64,000 nucleotides of DNA, taken from positions 124,001 to 188,000 of the forward strand of contig JADLAY010000003.1 in the NCBI GenBank assembly GCA_020849765.1, written 5' to 3'. Below are positions 1-9,228 of this stretch, piece after piece. This DNA is from Anaerolineae bacterium. GTDB lineage: Bacteria; Chloroflexota; Anaerolineae; Aggregatilineales; Phototrophicaceae. The stretch's first letter is position 1. Each line of letters opens with the position of its first letter. The translations under genes and the position numbers were made by a program. The notes beneath the pieces were generated by a model, which saw only the letters and a list, made by a program, of their open reading frames with translations, ran no database searches and was not told the DNA's origin.

Positions 1-2
1 CG

Positions 3-410
3 ATTGAAGAGCTGGCGCAGGGAATGGAAACGACGCCGGACAAGGTCGAGAACCTGATGGAGATCGCTCGCCGTCCGATCAGCCTCGAAACGCCGATCGA
101 CGACGAAGGCGATTCGACCTTCGGCGATTTCGTCGAAGACGTCAACAGCCCTGCCCCGACGGAAGAGGTCGCGACCAACATGCTCCAGGAGCATTTGAAG
201 AAGTCGCTCGACCGTCTGCCGCCGCGCGAAGCGCAGATCCTGCGCCTTCGCTACGGGCTGGAAGATGGGCGCGTGTATACGCTGGAAGAGGTCGGGCAGG
301 CCATCGGCGTGACGCGCGAACGTGTTCGCCAGTTGGAAGCTCAGGCGCTCAACCGTTTGCGCCAGTCTTCCGCACATTTGATCCTCCGAGATTACCTCTA
401 CGAGGAGTAA
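3..410 (+). CDS. rpoD: RNA polymerase primary sigma factor, C-terminal part
   Basis: The reading frame is open from the left window edge, so the gene begins upstream and only about 135 C-terminal residues are seen. They cover the end of region 3, a linker containing SLETPIDDEGDSTFGDF, and a full region 4 with LPPREAQILRLRYGL and the -35 recognition helix-turn-helix GVTRERVRQLEAQALNRLR. This pattern is typical of housekeeping RpoD/SigA rather than ECF factors. As a sigma-70 subunit it would direct RNA polymerase to -35/-10 promoters, and TTGACA/TATAAT-like promoters do occur elsewhere in this window. The start lies outside the window, so length and regions 1-2 cannot be judged. Confidence 0.95.
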   Translation: MEELAQGMETTPDKVENLMEIARRPISLETPIDDEGDSTFGDFVEDVNSPAPTEEVATNMLQEHLKKSLDRLPPREAQILRLRYGLEDGRVYTLEEVGQAIGVTRERVRQLEAQALNRLRQSSAHLILRDYLYEE

Positions 411-416
411 ACCCTG

Positions 417-1202
417 GTGCGTGCGCGATCATCACGCGGCATCAATTTACTGGCATTCCTGGCGCTGGCAGCCGGTGTCCTGCTCCTACTGAGCAACTTC
501 CTGCTGCTGAGCGATTTCAACGCCACCACATTGTGGCCGCTGCTCCTGGTCATCGGTGGTGTGATCATCCTGTTTCAGGGTGACATTACCGATGCCAACC
601 AGGTGCGCACCTTCGGCATCACCCGTGGAACCGTCGAATCGGGCACACTTGAGATCAGTGCGGGCGAGATCGATGTCCAGGTACACGATCTTGCCCGCGA
701 AGGCCGTCTTGCCGCCGGGCAGTACGCGGCGGATTCGCGACCGGCGCTCGACCTGAGCGATACCCACGCCATGCTGCGCATGAAACGCAGCGCCACGCCG
801 TGGCTGTCGTTTGGCGATTGGGATGTCGGCCTGGCGAAGGATTTACCCTGGGATGTCTACGTCAGCACGAGCCTCGGCCAGGTCTCCGTCGACCTGAGCG
901 GCGTGATCGTGCGCCAGGTCGTGCTCGCCAGCGGCATCGGCGACATCCGTATGACGGCGCCGCGCGAGGCCTTCGAACCGCTCATGCTGCGCTCCGCCAC
1001 CGGCGATCTCCACGTCTACACGCCCACCGGAAACCGCACCATCATTCGCGTACAGGCGTCAACCTTTGCCGGTATCCACGCCGATGTGAATCGTTACACG
1101 CAATCGGAAGATGGCGACTATGTGGCGCGCAACGCCGATTACGGCCTGGAGCCGGTGGAAATCTACGTGAGCGGCACGTTTGGTGAAATTTATCTCGCTT
1201 GA
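417..1202 (+). CDS. LiaF-like membrane protein with N-terminal helical hairpin
   Basis: This 261-residue protein starts with GTG six bases after rpoD stops, so it is probably co-transcribed. Residues about 8-52 form two hydrophobic helices with WPLLLVIGGVIIL between them, the pattern of the LiaI/LiaF-like transmembrane region (DUF5668 type). The remaining 200 residues are soluble and rich in beta-strand-like repeats (GTLEISAGEIDVQVHDL, GQVSVDLSGVIVRQVVLASGIGDI), as in the C-terminal toast-rack/LiaF-C domains. In Firmicutes such proteins sense or modulate envelope stress. That role here is inference, because no LiaRS-type two-component pair is visible. Family-level assignment is fairly safe; function is open. 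Confidence 0.7.
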   Translation: MRARSSRGINLLAFLALAAGVLLLLSNFLLLSDFNATTLWPLLLVIGGVIILFQGDITDANQVRTFGITRGTVESGTLEISAGEIDVQVHDLAREGRLAAGQYAADSRPALDLSDTHAMLRMKRSATPWLSFGDWDVGLAKDLPWDVYVSTSLGQVSVDLSGVIVRQVVLASGIGDIRMTAPREAFEPLMLRSATGDLHVYTPTGNRTIIRVQASTFAGIHADVNRYTQSEDGDYVARNADYGLEPVEIYVSGTFGEIYLA

Positions 1203-1210
1203 ATAACCCT

Positions 1211-1771
1211 ATGTCGACAAGCAGCTTGCACTTCCTCATCCGCGACGGCCTCGAAGGTGATGTTGCCGCGTGTATGGCGCTCGACCACAGCTACGAGACC
1301 GACTATGTGTGGCAGGTCTTCATCGAGCGCGACGACCCCAGCTATCATCAGATCAACTTCCAGACCGAGCGCCTGCCGCGCACGATGGACGTGACCTACC
1401 CGGCCAATGAGCGCCGCATCCGCCTGGCGCTGCCGGAGACGCACGGTTTCCTGGTCGCGGCCACCCAGGACAGCGGCGACATCCTCGGCTATCTGACCCT
1501 GCGCAGCGACCCCAGCTTGCAGCACGTCTTCGTCCATGACATCGTGGTCGACCGCCCCTACCGGCGCAACAAGATCGGCGCCCGGCTGATGCACATTGCC
1601 CGCCGCTGGGCGCGCGAACGCGACGCCGAGCGCATGCTGGTCGCCTTGCACACCAAGAATTATCCCGGGATCTTGTTTTGTCAGGCTTCCGGACTCGCTT
1701 TTTGTGGATACAATGAGCGGCACTTCAACAATCAGGATATGGCCCTCTTCTTCGGCCAAACACTCCGCTAA
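1211..1771 (+). CDS. GNAT family N-acetyltransferase
   Basis: A 186-residue single-domain GNAT protein. The acetyl-CoA pyrophosphate-binding motif is visible as RRNKIGARLM (about residues 117-126), followed by the conserved helix and the strand LVALHTKNYPG. The end of the fold, FCQASGLAFCGY, matches the usual GNAT motif B region. An alternative TTG start at 1199 would overlap the preceding stop by four bases (TTGA), an arrangement used elsewhere in this window. ATG at 1211 is chosen as the more usual initiator, but neither has a clear Shine-Dalgarno. The substrate cannot be inferred. Confidence 0.8.
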   Translation: MSTSSLHFLIRDGLEGDVAACMALDHSYETDYVWQVFIERDDPSYHQINFQTERLPRTMDVTYPANERRIRLALPETHGFLVAATQDSGDILGYLTLRSDPSLQHVFVHDIVVDRPYRRNKIGARLMHIARRWARERDAERMLVALHTKNYPGILFCQASGLAFCGYNERHFNNQDMALFFGQTLR

Positions 1772-1786
1772 ACGTGAGATACGGGC

Positions 1787-3721
1787 GTGGATTTGTTTGT
1801 ACTCCTACTTGATTCGCTCAACGAGACGCTGGCAACCGGGATTGTCATCCTGGCGGCGTCGATCCTGCTTTACAACGTCACACGCAATTTACGCAACCGG
1901 GTCGCCCGCACATCCGCGGTGGTGCTCGGCTGCGTGACTATCGCCTACATCGGCGACGTTTTCATCTCACTAGAACCGGGAGTCGCCGCTCATGAAGTGG
2001 CACTCCGGCTCCAATGGGTCGGCATCGCCTTCGTCCCGGCGGCGGTCTTCCATCTCTCGGACGCGCTGCTGGCGACCACCGGCCTACCCTCGCGTGGACG
2101 CCGTCGCCGTGTCGCCCGCATCCTCTACGGCATCAGCGCTGCGTTCCTGCTCGCCGCCGCCTTCACCAACATTCTGGTCGACCCGGTGATCCTCAGCAGC
2201 CAGATCACTCATGCCGGGCAGGCAGTCGGCTTGCGCGCAGGCCCGCTGTTCCCGGTCTACATGGCCTACTTCCTGGTCGCGATGATCGTCGCCTTCATCA
2301 ACGTGCATCGCGCGCGCATGCGCTGCCTGACGCGCAGCACGCGCCGCCGCATGGGCTATCTTCAGTTCGCACTGGTCACGCCGGCGATCGGGCTGTTCCC
2401 GTTCTCGGTCGTGCTCGGCGCGGGCACTGAGTACACGTTCCTGGGTCTGCTGCTGGTCAATCTCGCCAACATCGGCGTGATCTTGCTGCTGCTGTTCCTC
2501 GCCTATCCGCTGTCGTTCTTCGGGTCGTCGATTCCGGATCGTGCGGTCAAGATCGAACTGCTGCGCTTCATCCTGCGCGGCCCGATCACGGGCATGCTGG
2601 CGCTGGGCACCTACATATTCACCAATACCACGAGTCAAATCCTTGGGCTACAAGGCGAGCAGTTCGCACCGTTCGCGATCGTGGCCGTCATCCTGTTCTG
2701 GCAGTGGCTGATCGCCCTCATCCTGCCGTATCTGGAGCGGCGGCTCGTCTACGGCGATGAGGAATTCGATCAACTGGCCAAACTGCAAGACTTGAGCGAA
2801 CGCCTGCTGACGGAGAACGACCTGATTCAACTGATCGACGCCACGCTCGCCTCATTGTGCGATTATCTGCGCGTCGACACGGCCTTCATCGCCGCCTTCA
2901 ACCAGAACAGCATCGATCTGGTGAGCGCAGTCGGGCCAAATGCCCCTGAGACGACCGCTTTGAGCGAGAATGCCGCCCAGGTGCGCAAGCTGGCGGCGCA
3001 GAAGACGAGCGACGCCCCGGCGCAATCGTGGCAAGACTACTGGCTCGTGCCCCTGGAAGCTCAGCGGCGCACCAATGGCGGCTCGGCCATCGGCATGTTG
3101 GGCTTTCAGGCGCGCGGAGAGACCGTCGACCTGAGCGAAGATGAGCAGGCGACGCTCGGCGTGTTTGCGCGCCGCGCAGCCCAGGCGCTTGAAGACATGG
3201 CGCTGCAGAATGAACTATACGCCGCGCTGGAGGGCCTGCTGCCGCAGATTCACCTCAACCGCCGCAGCACGGTCGAGATCGAGTTCCGTCCGGGCCGCAC
3301 ACCGTCCCTGCCGGCCACGAACCGGATCATCGAGGATCGCGAGCAATTCAACGACCAGGTGCGCGCGGCTTTACGCCATTATTGGGGCGGACCAGGGTTG
3401 ACCAAGAGCCGCCTGCTGGAGCTTTCGGTCGTCCAGTCGGCGCTTGAAGCGAACGACTCCAACGCCGTCAATGCCTTGCGCGCAGTGCTGTCCGAAGCGA
3501 TTGACATGCTGCGACCGGAGGGTGAGCGCAAACCGCTCAGCCCGGAATGGACGCTCTACAGCATCCTGGAACTGCGCTACCTGAAGGGCCTCAAAGTGCG
3601 CGAAGTCGCCCATCGTCTGGCGCTGAGCGAGCCGGACTTCTACCGCAAACAGCGGCTCGCCATCGACATGATCGCCGATGTGCTCTGGGATATGGAGCGC
3701 TCCCGCCAGTCACAAACCTGA
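1787..3721 (+). CDS. 7TM-GAF-helix-turn-helix membrane regulator
   Basis: A 644-residue protein starting with GTG. Residues about 8-310 contain some seven to nine hydrophobic helices resembling the N-terminal 7TM region of certain histidine kinases (HisKA_7TM type). Residues about 330-465 look like a GAF domain (LLTENDLIQLIDATLASLCDYL through FARRAAQALEDMAL). There is no HisKA, HATPase, GGDEF or HD domain. Instead the last about 90 residues (LSPEWTLYSILELRYLKGLKVREVAHRLALSEPDFYRKQR) read as a helix-turn-helix region. This suggests a membrane-anchored one-component regulator that senses through the 7TM/GAF part, but its ligand and targets are unknown. The gene lies 15 bases after the GNAT gene. 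Confidence 0.6.
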   Translation: MDLFVLLLDSLNETLATGIVILAASILLYNVTRNLRNRVARTSAVVLGCVTIAYIGDVFISLEPGVAAHEVALRLQWVGIAFVPAAVFHLSDALLATTGLPSRGRRRRVARILYGISAAFLLAAAFTNILVDPVILSSQITHAGQAVGLRAGPLFPVYMAYFLVAMIVAFINVHRARMRCLTRSTRRRMGYLQFALVTPAIGLFPFSVVLGAGTEYTFLGLLLVNLANIGVILLLLFLAYPLSFFGSSIPDRAVKIELLRFILRGPITGMLALGTYIFTNTTSQILGLQGEQFAPFAIVAVILFWQWLIALILPYLERRLVYGDEEFDQLAKLQDLSERLLTENDLIQLIDATLASLCDYLRVDTAFIAAFNQNSIDLVSAVGPNAPETTALSENAAQVRKLAAQKTSDAPAQSWQDYWLVPLEAQRRTNGGSAIGMLGFQARGETVDLSEDEQATLGVFARRAAQALEDMALQNELYAALEGLLPQIHLNRRSTVEIEFRPGRTPSLPATNRIIEDREQFNDQVRAALRHYWGGPGLTKSRLLELSVVQSALEANDSNAVNALRAVLSEAIDMLRPEGERKPLSPEWTLYSILELRYLKGLKVREVAHRLALSEPDFYRKQRLAIDMIADVLWDMERSRQSQT

Positions 3722-3950
3722 CACTCTGCTGCTCATTCCGCTACTCATCGCAAGCCACCCCAATAACGCTCGACCCCATCATCTCTTCGCCTCACCGATC
3801 ATTCCCGATGGCCTCACTTCGGTGACGCCATCGCAATAAGTACGGTAATCCTCTATGGAGAAACCGGGAACAATGCTATACTTGCCAAAATTGCTCATGT
3901 AATCCTCAGAAATAGGTCAAATGTTCCAAACCTTATTGTAGTGTAATAGA

Positions 3951-3958
3951 CAGAGGGA
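3951..3958 (+). promoter_or_regulatory. Ribosome binding site of the S1-domain gene
   Basis: A purine-rich AGAGGGA run sits about eight bases before the ATG at 3966 and fixes the start of the S1-domain protein. The rest of the 244-base gap after 3721 is AT-richer than its surroundings, so it probably holds the promoter, but no convincing -35/-10 pair was found. Confidence 0.5.
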
Positions 3959-3965
3959 AGCGATT

Positions 3966-5000
3966 ATGTCTGCTAGCATTCAACGTCGCGAGCATCCTTC
4001 GCAGCCAGAACCACTGGAAGAAGGATACTGGGCCTCACTTCTGGAAGAGGGGGAATTTGCAGAAGATGGGGACGTGTTTCACGAGGAGGACTGGGTCAGC
4101 CAGGATGACCAACCCGCCGAAGTGGACAGCAAGCCGCAAACCACCATACCGACCGCCAGCCAGGATGATTGGGAAGCCATGCAGCGGATCATGGATGCCG
4201 ACGAGGTGATCGAACTTCCGGTCATCGGCTACAACCGCGGCGGCTTACTGGTGGAGTGGCAGAGCCTGCGTGGCTTCGTGCCCGCCAGCCAGTTGATCGA
4301 ATTCAATGGCAATGCGCACCCGAACGTGCGCCGTAACTCACTGACCGAGCGCATCGGCCACCCGCTAACCCTGCGTGTGATTGAGTTGGACGCAAAACAA
4401 AACCGTTTGATTCTTTCCGAGCGCGCCGCCCGCGCACAACCCGGCGAACGTGCCGATCTGCTGGCGAATTTGCAGCCGGGCAATTATGTTACCGGCATCA
4501 TCACCAACCTGTGTGATTTCGGCGCCTTTGTCGACCTGGGCGGCCTCGAAGGGCTGATCCACATCAGCGAGCTGAGCTGGGGCCGCGTGGGGCATCCCGC
4601 GGACATCCTGGATCGCGGTGAGGTCGTCGAGACCCAGGTGCTGGAAGTCCATCCAGAGCTGGGGCGGATCGCGCTCAGTTTGAAGCGGATGCATCCTGAC
4701 CCTTGGCGCGATGTTCACCTGCGCTATCGCGTGGGCGAAGTCGTCGAGGGCACGATCACCAACGTGGTCGATTTCGGCGCCTTTGCGCGCGTCGAAGAAG
4801 GCCTCGAAGGCCTGATCCACGTATCCGAATTGGCCGAGGGGCACTTCTTACACCCACGCAACGTCGTCAGCGAAGGCCAGCAGATTCGGGCACGTATCCT
4901 CAGCATCGACGGGCATGCGCGCCGCCTGGGCCTGAGCCTGCGTGCGCTGGAACAAAACGGCCACGCTGCGTCATCAGCATCCGACTCTATCCTTGGGTAG
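3966..5000 (+). CDS. rpsA: S1 RNA-binding domain protein (ribosomal protein S1-like)
   Basis: A 344-residue protein with an acidic N-terminal leader (residues 1-75) and three S1 repeats. Repeat one is divergent ([23 protein letters not shown], about 85-155). Repeats two and three are canonical, with [20 protein letters not shown] and [20 protein letters not shown] followed by LIHISEL and LIHVSEL (about 170-245 and 260-325). Proteins of this build act as bS1-like translation initiation factors or general mRNA-binding proteins. It is shorter than the six-repeat E. coli S1, as is common in Gram-positive-type bacteria. The gene stands alone before ftsK. The gene symbol is by similarity only. Confidence 0.82.
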   Translation: MSASIQRREHPSQPEPLEEGYWASLLEEGEFAEDGDVFHEEDWVSQDDQPAEVDSKPQTTIPTASQDDWEAMQRIMDADEVIELPVIGYNRGGLLVEWQSLRGFVPASQLIEFNGNAHPNVRRNSLTERIGHPLTLRVIELDAKQNRLILSERAARAQPGERADLLANLQPGNYVTGIITNLCDFGAFVDLGGLEGLIHISELSWGRVGHPADILDRGEVVETQVLEVHPELGRIALSLKRMHPDPWRDVHLRYRVGEVVEGTITNVVDFGAFARVEEGLEGLIHVSELAEGHFLHPRNVVSEGQQIRARILSIDGHARRLGLSLRALEQNGHAASSASDSILG

Positions 5001-5107
5001 AAATCAAGGGTCGTGCTCACCTTTTTCGCGGGTGGGCGTTCAAGTATGTTATGATTCGTCATGTATAGGTCAGGACGTATCGTGATGGTGCGGGAGTATT
5101 GCGACTT

Positions 5108-7708
5108 GTGGCACGCCAGACGCATGCCAACAAACTGAACAGCGGCGGCAATAACAAAAACCGCTCCCGGTCGAAGAAAGCGCCGCCAGAGCAGCGTCCT
5201 CCTATTCGACAGGAGAATATCGAGCGCTACACCATCAAGGCGGAGTTCTGGGACTCGATCCTCGACCTGATCCCGCCGTGGGCGGATGAAATCGCGGCGA
5301 TCGTCCTGATCGTCTTCGGCATCGTCTCGTTCCTGTCGCTGCTCAACGTGTCGTCGGATGCGACGATTGCCAATGCCTGGTCGACTGCCCTGACGTCCGC
5401 CTTCGGTTATGGCGCGGCGCTCATTAGCGGCGGCATTTTCGTGCTCGGCATCATTCTGCTTGTGCCCAAGCTCGGCATCGTCATCCGCTTCCCGACCAGC
5501 CGCATCCTGGCGCTGGAGATCATCTTCGTCGCGCTGCTGGCGATCTTGCACCTGATCTTCGGCGGTACTGAGCCGCGCACTGTGGCTCGCGCCGGTCAGG
5601 GCGGCGGCGCCCTGGGCTGGGCAGTCAGCGCCCTGGTCGCCAATCTATTCGGCAACGTCGTCGCCGCCGTCGTCTTCACGCTTCTGCTGCTGTTCGGGCT
5701 GGCGTTGTTCACGGGCATCCGCCGCGAACAGCTCGCACAATCGCTCCGAAGCGTGAGTGCGCGCCTGCACAAATTCGCCGATGCCAACAGCGCGCGCATC
5801 GCCCAGATCCGCGATTTGCACGCCGAGCGCAAAGCCATCGCCATCGCAGCCACCGCCGCAGCCTCGCGACCCACAGCGGTCGACGTGCCGCCCCCGCGCC
5901 GCATCGTCACGCAGACGATCCTGCGCATCCGGCCTGACCCGGCAAGCCTGCCGCCATCGCTGCGGCCGGGCGCGCTGCCGGACCCGGAAATAGAACCGCC
6001 CAAGCCGGACGGCGAAGATCTTTCGCAGCATCCGCTCTTCACCAAGCGCGAAGAAAGCCCTGTCACCGCCAACATCGGCGAGATCAGGGGCAAGCGCGGC
6101 AAGAACCAGCCGCTGGTCGTCGAACGTCCGGACGGGCGTATGAAGCGCTATTTCACGGTCGAGGGCATGAAGGAGACGCGCGCCAACATCAAGCGGGACG
6201 CCAGCCAACTGCCGCCGCTCGAACTGATGCGTGACATCGAAATGAATCTGCCGGACGAGACCGAGATCAACACCAACGTCGTGCTGATCGAAAACACGCT
6301 GCTCGAGTTCGACATCGACGTGGACGTGGTCGACGTCAAGGTCGGGCCGACCGTCACCCAGTTCGCCGTGCAGCCATTCCGTGAAGTCGCCTCCAAAGAG
6401 GGCGAGAGCGTCCAGGGGCGCACGCGCATCAGTAAGATCGCCTCGCTGCAAAGCGACCTGGCGCTGGCGCTCTCGGCGCGCCGCCTGCGCCTGGAAACGC
6501 CGGTGCCGGGGCACAGCTACATCGGCATCGAAGTGCCGAACCGCAACCCCAGCGTCGTCGCGCTGCGCTCGGTCTACGAGAGCAAGATCTATCAGGAGAT
6601 GGCGTCGAAGAAGAAATCGCCGCTGTTCGTGCCGCTGGGACGTGACGTTTCCGGCTCCCCGGTCGGCATCGACCTGGCACAGATGCCGCACTTACTGATC
6701 GCGGGCACGACCGGCTCCGGCAAATCGGTCTGTATCGCCGCGCTGGCGACCGCCCTCGTGCTGGAGAACACGCCTGACCTGATGAAGCTGATCATGCTCG
6801 ACCCGAAGATGGTGGAGCTGAGCCGCTTCAACGGCCTGCCCCATCTGCTCGGCCCGGTCGAAACCGATCAGGAGCGGATCATCGGCGTGCTGCGTTGGTG
6901 CACGCGCGAGATGGATCGGCGCTACAAGCTGCTCGAAGAGAACGCCGCGCGCAACATCGACATCTTCAATTCGCGCCTGGGCCGCCGTCGTAAAGACGAA
7001 TACCTGCCCTACATCGTGATCATGGTCGACGAAATCGGTGACCTGATGCTGTCGCGACCAGAGGAAACCGAAAAGACGATCACCCGTCTGGCACAGATGG
7101 CACGCGCCGTCGGTATGCACCTGGTCGTCGCAACGCAGCGCCCCAGCGTCGACGTGATCACGGGCCTGATCAAAGCCAACTTCCCGTCGCGCATTTCGTT
7201 CGCCGTCGCCTCCGGCGTCGACTCGCGCGTGATCCTCGACTCGGTCGGCGCGGAAACGTTGATGGGCCGCGGCGACATGCTCTACCAGCCCGCCGATTCG
7301 CCGTTCCCACGTCGTCTGCAGGGCTGCTTCGTCTCTGATGACGAGGTGCGCAATGTGGTCGATTACTGGCGCAAATGGCAGGAGACGCAGGTTGAAGCGG
7401 GCAAGATGGAAGCGATCACGATTGGCCCGTGGGAACGCGGCCTGACGCGGCGCGAATTCCTGGCCGAGACCGACCCGATGCTCGAGCAGGCGATCTCGCT
7501 CGTCGTCGAGGCAGGCGAAGCGTCCGCGTCGCTGATCCAGCGGCGGCTCGGCGTCGGCTACCCGCGCGCGGCGCGCATCATGGACCTGATGGAAGAACTG
7601 GGCGTCATCGGCGAAGCCAAAGGCGGCGGGCGCAACCGCGAAGTGCTGATCAAGCCCGGTCGCGACCCGTTCAAGGATGTGATCGACAAGCGCATGGGCG
7701 GCCAGTAG
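5108..7708 (+). CDS. ftsK: DNA translocase FtsK/SpoIIIE
   Basis: An 866-residue septal or chromosome-segregation DNA pump. Residues about 45-215 hold four transmembrane helices. A proline-rich linker follows, then the alpha/beta motor with Walker A GTTGSGKS (about residue 534), Walker B-like LPYIVIMVDEIGDLM and the ATQRPSVDVITG segment. The last about 70 residues form the gamma winged-helix domain (ASASLIQRRLGVGYPRAARIMDLMEELGVI) that reads polarity sequences. A GTG at 5108 is preferred because GGGAG at 5092-5096 is 11 bases upstream, whereas the in-frame TTG at 5099 lies too close. All motor residues seem intact. Confidence 0.93.
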   Translation: MARQTHANKLNSGGNNKNRSRSKKAPPEQRPPIRQENIERYTIKAEFWDSILDLIPPWADEIAAIVLIVFGIVSFLSLLNVSSDATIANAWSTALTSAFGYGAALISGGIFVLGIILLVPKLGIVIRFPTSRILALEIIFVALLAILHLIFGGTEPRTVARAGQGGGALGWAVSALVANLFGNVVAAVVFTLLLLFGLALFTGIRREQLAQSLRSVSARLHKFADANSARIAQIRDLHAERKAIAIAATAAASRPTAVDVPPPRRIVTQTILRIRPDPASLPPSLRPGALPDPEIEPPKPDGEDLSQHPLFTKREESPVTANIGEIRGKRGKNQPLVVERPDGRMKRYFTVEGMKETRANIKRDASQLPPLELMRDIEMNLPDETEINTNVVLIENTLLEFDIDVDVVDVKVGPTVTQFAVQPFREVASKEGESVQGRTRISKIASLQSDLALALSARRLRLETPVPGHSYIGIEVPNRNPSVVALRSVYESKIYQEMASKKKSPLFVPLGRDVSGSPVGIDLAQMPHLLIAGTTGSGKSVCIAALATALVLENTPDLMKLIMLDPKMVELSRFNGLPHLLGPVETDQERIIGVLRWCTREMDRRYKLLEENAARNIDIFNSRLGRRRKDEYLPYIVIMVDEIGDLMLSRPEETEKTITRLAQMARAVGMHLVVATQRPSVDVITGLIKANFPSRISFAVASGVDSRVILDSVGAETLMGRGDMLYQPADSPFPRRLQGCFVSDDEVRNVVDYWRKWQETQVEAGKMEAITIGPWERGLTRREFLAETDPMLEQAISLVVEAGEASASLIQRRLGVGYPRAARIMDLMEELGVIGEAKGGGRNREVLIKPGRDPFKDVIDKRMGGQ

Positions 7709-7719
7709 CGCCGCCTCAC

Positions 7720-8388
7720 TCAGGACGCCAGCGGCTGGATCAGCTCCGGCGAGCTGTACCCCGCACGATTGACCGCTTTCGATACCGGATAGGCCGTCAT
7801 CGCCGCATCTTCATAAGGACGCAGCAGCGCTTTCATCGCGGCGACATTCGCATCGCCCGGCGTCAGCCAGTCCGCATAATCATCCTGATGCAGAATGACC
7901 GGCATGCGGTCGTGGATCGACTGCATGAAGCTGTTGGCGCCGGTCGTGATGATCGTGCACGAGCGCAGCACCTCGCCCTCGTCCGTGCGGCGGACTTCCC
8001 ACAACCCGGCAAACGCGAACAACTCGCGGTCGCCCAGATGGATGTACATCGGCGTCTTAGAGCCGTCGTCGTTCTTGCGCCATTCGTAGAAGCCGTTAGC
8101 CGGAATCAGGCAGCGGCGGCGCTTGAAGGCGGAGCGGAAGGCCGGTTTTTCCTCGATCGTCTCCGAGCGCGCATTAATCATCTTGGCGCCAATCGAAAGA
8201 TCTTTCGCCCACGACGGTACCAGACCCCAGCGCAGCTCAATTGCGCTGTCCGGCTCTTCATTCGTGATGGCGAGCACGCTCTGAGTTGGCGAAATGTTGT
8301 AGTTGGACGCACCGGCCGGCGCATGCGCCAGGCCAAATTCAAGCGTCAACTGCTGGGGATTGACCGCCAGCACGAAACGTCCACACAT
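7720..8388 (-). CDS. SOS response-associated peptidase (SRAP, HMCES/YedK family)
   Basis: A 222-residue SRAP domain protein that by family crosslinks to abasic sites in single-stranded DNA. The invariant residues are present: catalytic Cys2 directly after the initiator Met (MCGRF), NARSET with the conserved Asn, the active-site Glu in IPANGFYEW, and His in SIHDRMPVI. Length is normal for the bacterial YedK type. The gene converges on ftsK with an 11-base gap and is separated from the next small membrane gene by about 20 bases. A GAGGTG-like sequence precedes the start. No LexA-type box was identified upstream. Confidence 0.93.
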   Translation of the reverse strand: MCGRFVLAVNPQQLTLEFGLAHAPAGASNYNISPTQSVLAITNEEPDSAIELRWGLVPSWAKDLSIGAKMINARSETIEEKPAFRSAFKRRRCLIPANGFYEWRKNDDGSKTPMYIHLGDRELFAFAGLWEVRRTDEGEVLRSCTIITTGANSFMQSIHDRMPVILHQDDYADWLTPGDANVAAMKALLRPYEDAAMTAYPVSKAVNRAGYSSPELIQPLAS

Positions 8389-8409
8389 TTGTCACCTCCA
8401 CGCCAGCCG

Positions 8410-8664
8410 TTAGCGCCGGCCTTTTTTGCCATCGGGGCGTCCCATCTCGGCGACCTGGCGGATGATGCCAAGCAGCGCGAGAGCGATAGTGATCATCTGC
8501 CCGGCCTGCATACCCTGCGGCTCACCACCGGCGCGGCGCTCTTCCTCGGCCGCGCGCGAATAGAGCATTGCCGCCAGCAACCCGGCAACCGCCCCCAGGA
8601 CGGCGCCGAGCGCATAGGTCTGCGTTTGAGAACTGGTCGGTGGTTTCACGTCGCTGATACTCAT
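8410..8664 (-). CDS. Small YtxH-like membrane protein
   Basis: An 84-residue protein with one glycine/alanine-rich hydrophobic helix (YALGAVLGAVAGLLAAMLYS, about 17-36) and a second hydrophobic stretch (MITIALALLGIIRQVA, about 57-72), ending in a basic GRPDGKKGRR tail. The first helix resembles the YtxH-type glycine-zipper membrane segment, but no function is recognised. Its ATG overlaps the TGA of the upstream gene by four bases (ATGA), so the two are translationally coupled and probably work together. Confidence 0.6.
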   Translation of the reverse strand: MSISDVKPPTSSQTQTYALGAVLGAVAGLLAAMLYSRAAEEERRAGGEPQGMQAGQMITIALALLGIIRQVAEMGRPDGKKGRR

Positions 8665-9131
8665 AATTTATCTTCGCCCTCCACAGGGTTCGTCGTGGGT
8701 TCTCCGGTTCCAAACACGCGTTCAATCCAATCCAGCAGCGGCGCAAAGATTGCATTGAAGCGAATACTCAGCTTTGACGCGCGCTCGCCGATGCTGACGG
8801 CTCGGTTCGACATTTCGACCGAGAGGGCCTCGACACGGCGCAGCGGCTTACTCGCGCCTTTGTGCAGGCGCCCGCTCATGACGGCAGCGGTCACCAGCCC
8901 GAGCGAGATCGGCAGCAGACACAGGGCGAGCGGGCATAACATGAGCGCCGTCATCGTCAGGTCGGCCACCAGTGACACCTGCTGAGTGCGTGGCAGCAGG
9001 ATCACCAGCAGCATGACCAGGGCGATGAGCAGCACCCCGCCCGCAAGCGGTAGTACAATAGTGATCAACACGTCTCGGCGATGCCGACGGTCTGATTCTT
9101 TGAGCACGATATCCGGGTTAATCGTCGACAC
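8661..9131 (-). CDS. Hypothetical two-helix membrane protein
   Basis: A 156-residue protein with two strong transmembrane helices (VLITIVLPLAGGVLLIALV and LMLCPLALCLLPISLGLVTA) and an amphipathic, charged C-terminal region. A GTG at 9131 is chosen because GGGAG lies eight bases before it. An in-frame ATG at 9197 would give 22 more residues but lacks a Shine-Dalgarno and would overlap the divergent psuG leader. The gene is coupled by ATGA overlap to the 84-residue membrane protein downstream. I do not recognise the family. Confidence 0.6.
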   Translation of the reverse strand: MSTINPDIVLKESDRRHRRDVLITIVLPLAGGVLLIALVMLLVILLPRTQQVSLVADLTMTALMLCPLALCLLPISLGLVTAAVMSGRLHKGASKPLRRVEALSVEMSNRAVSIGERASKLSIRFNAIFAPLLDWIERVFGTGEPTTNPVEGEDKL

Positions 9132-9228
9132 AGGGTATCTCCCGTCATTATCACCTTGAGTATACCGTATCTCGACCAGACCGTTTAAACTCTGCATGTC
9201 GCTTCAGCACAGGAATGTGAAACAGGCT

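Noticed and set aside
7429..8985. 518-codon plus-strand frame across ftsK and the SRAP gene
   Set aside because: It overlaps genes with strong motifs on both strands, has no ribosome binding site and has low-complexity composition.
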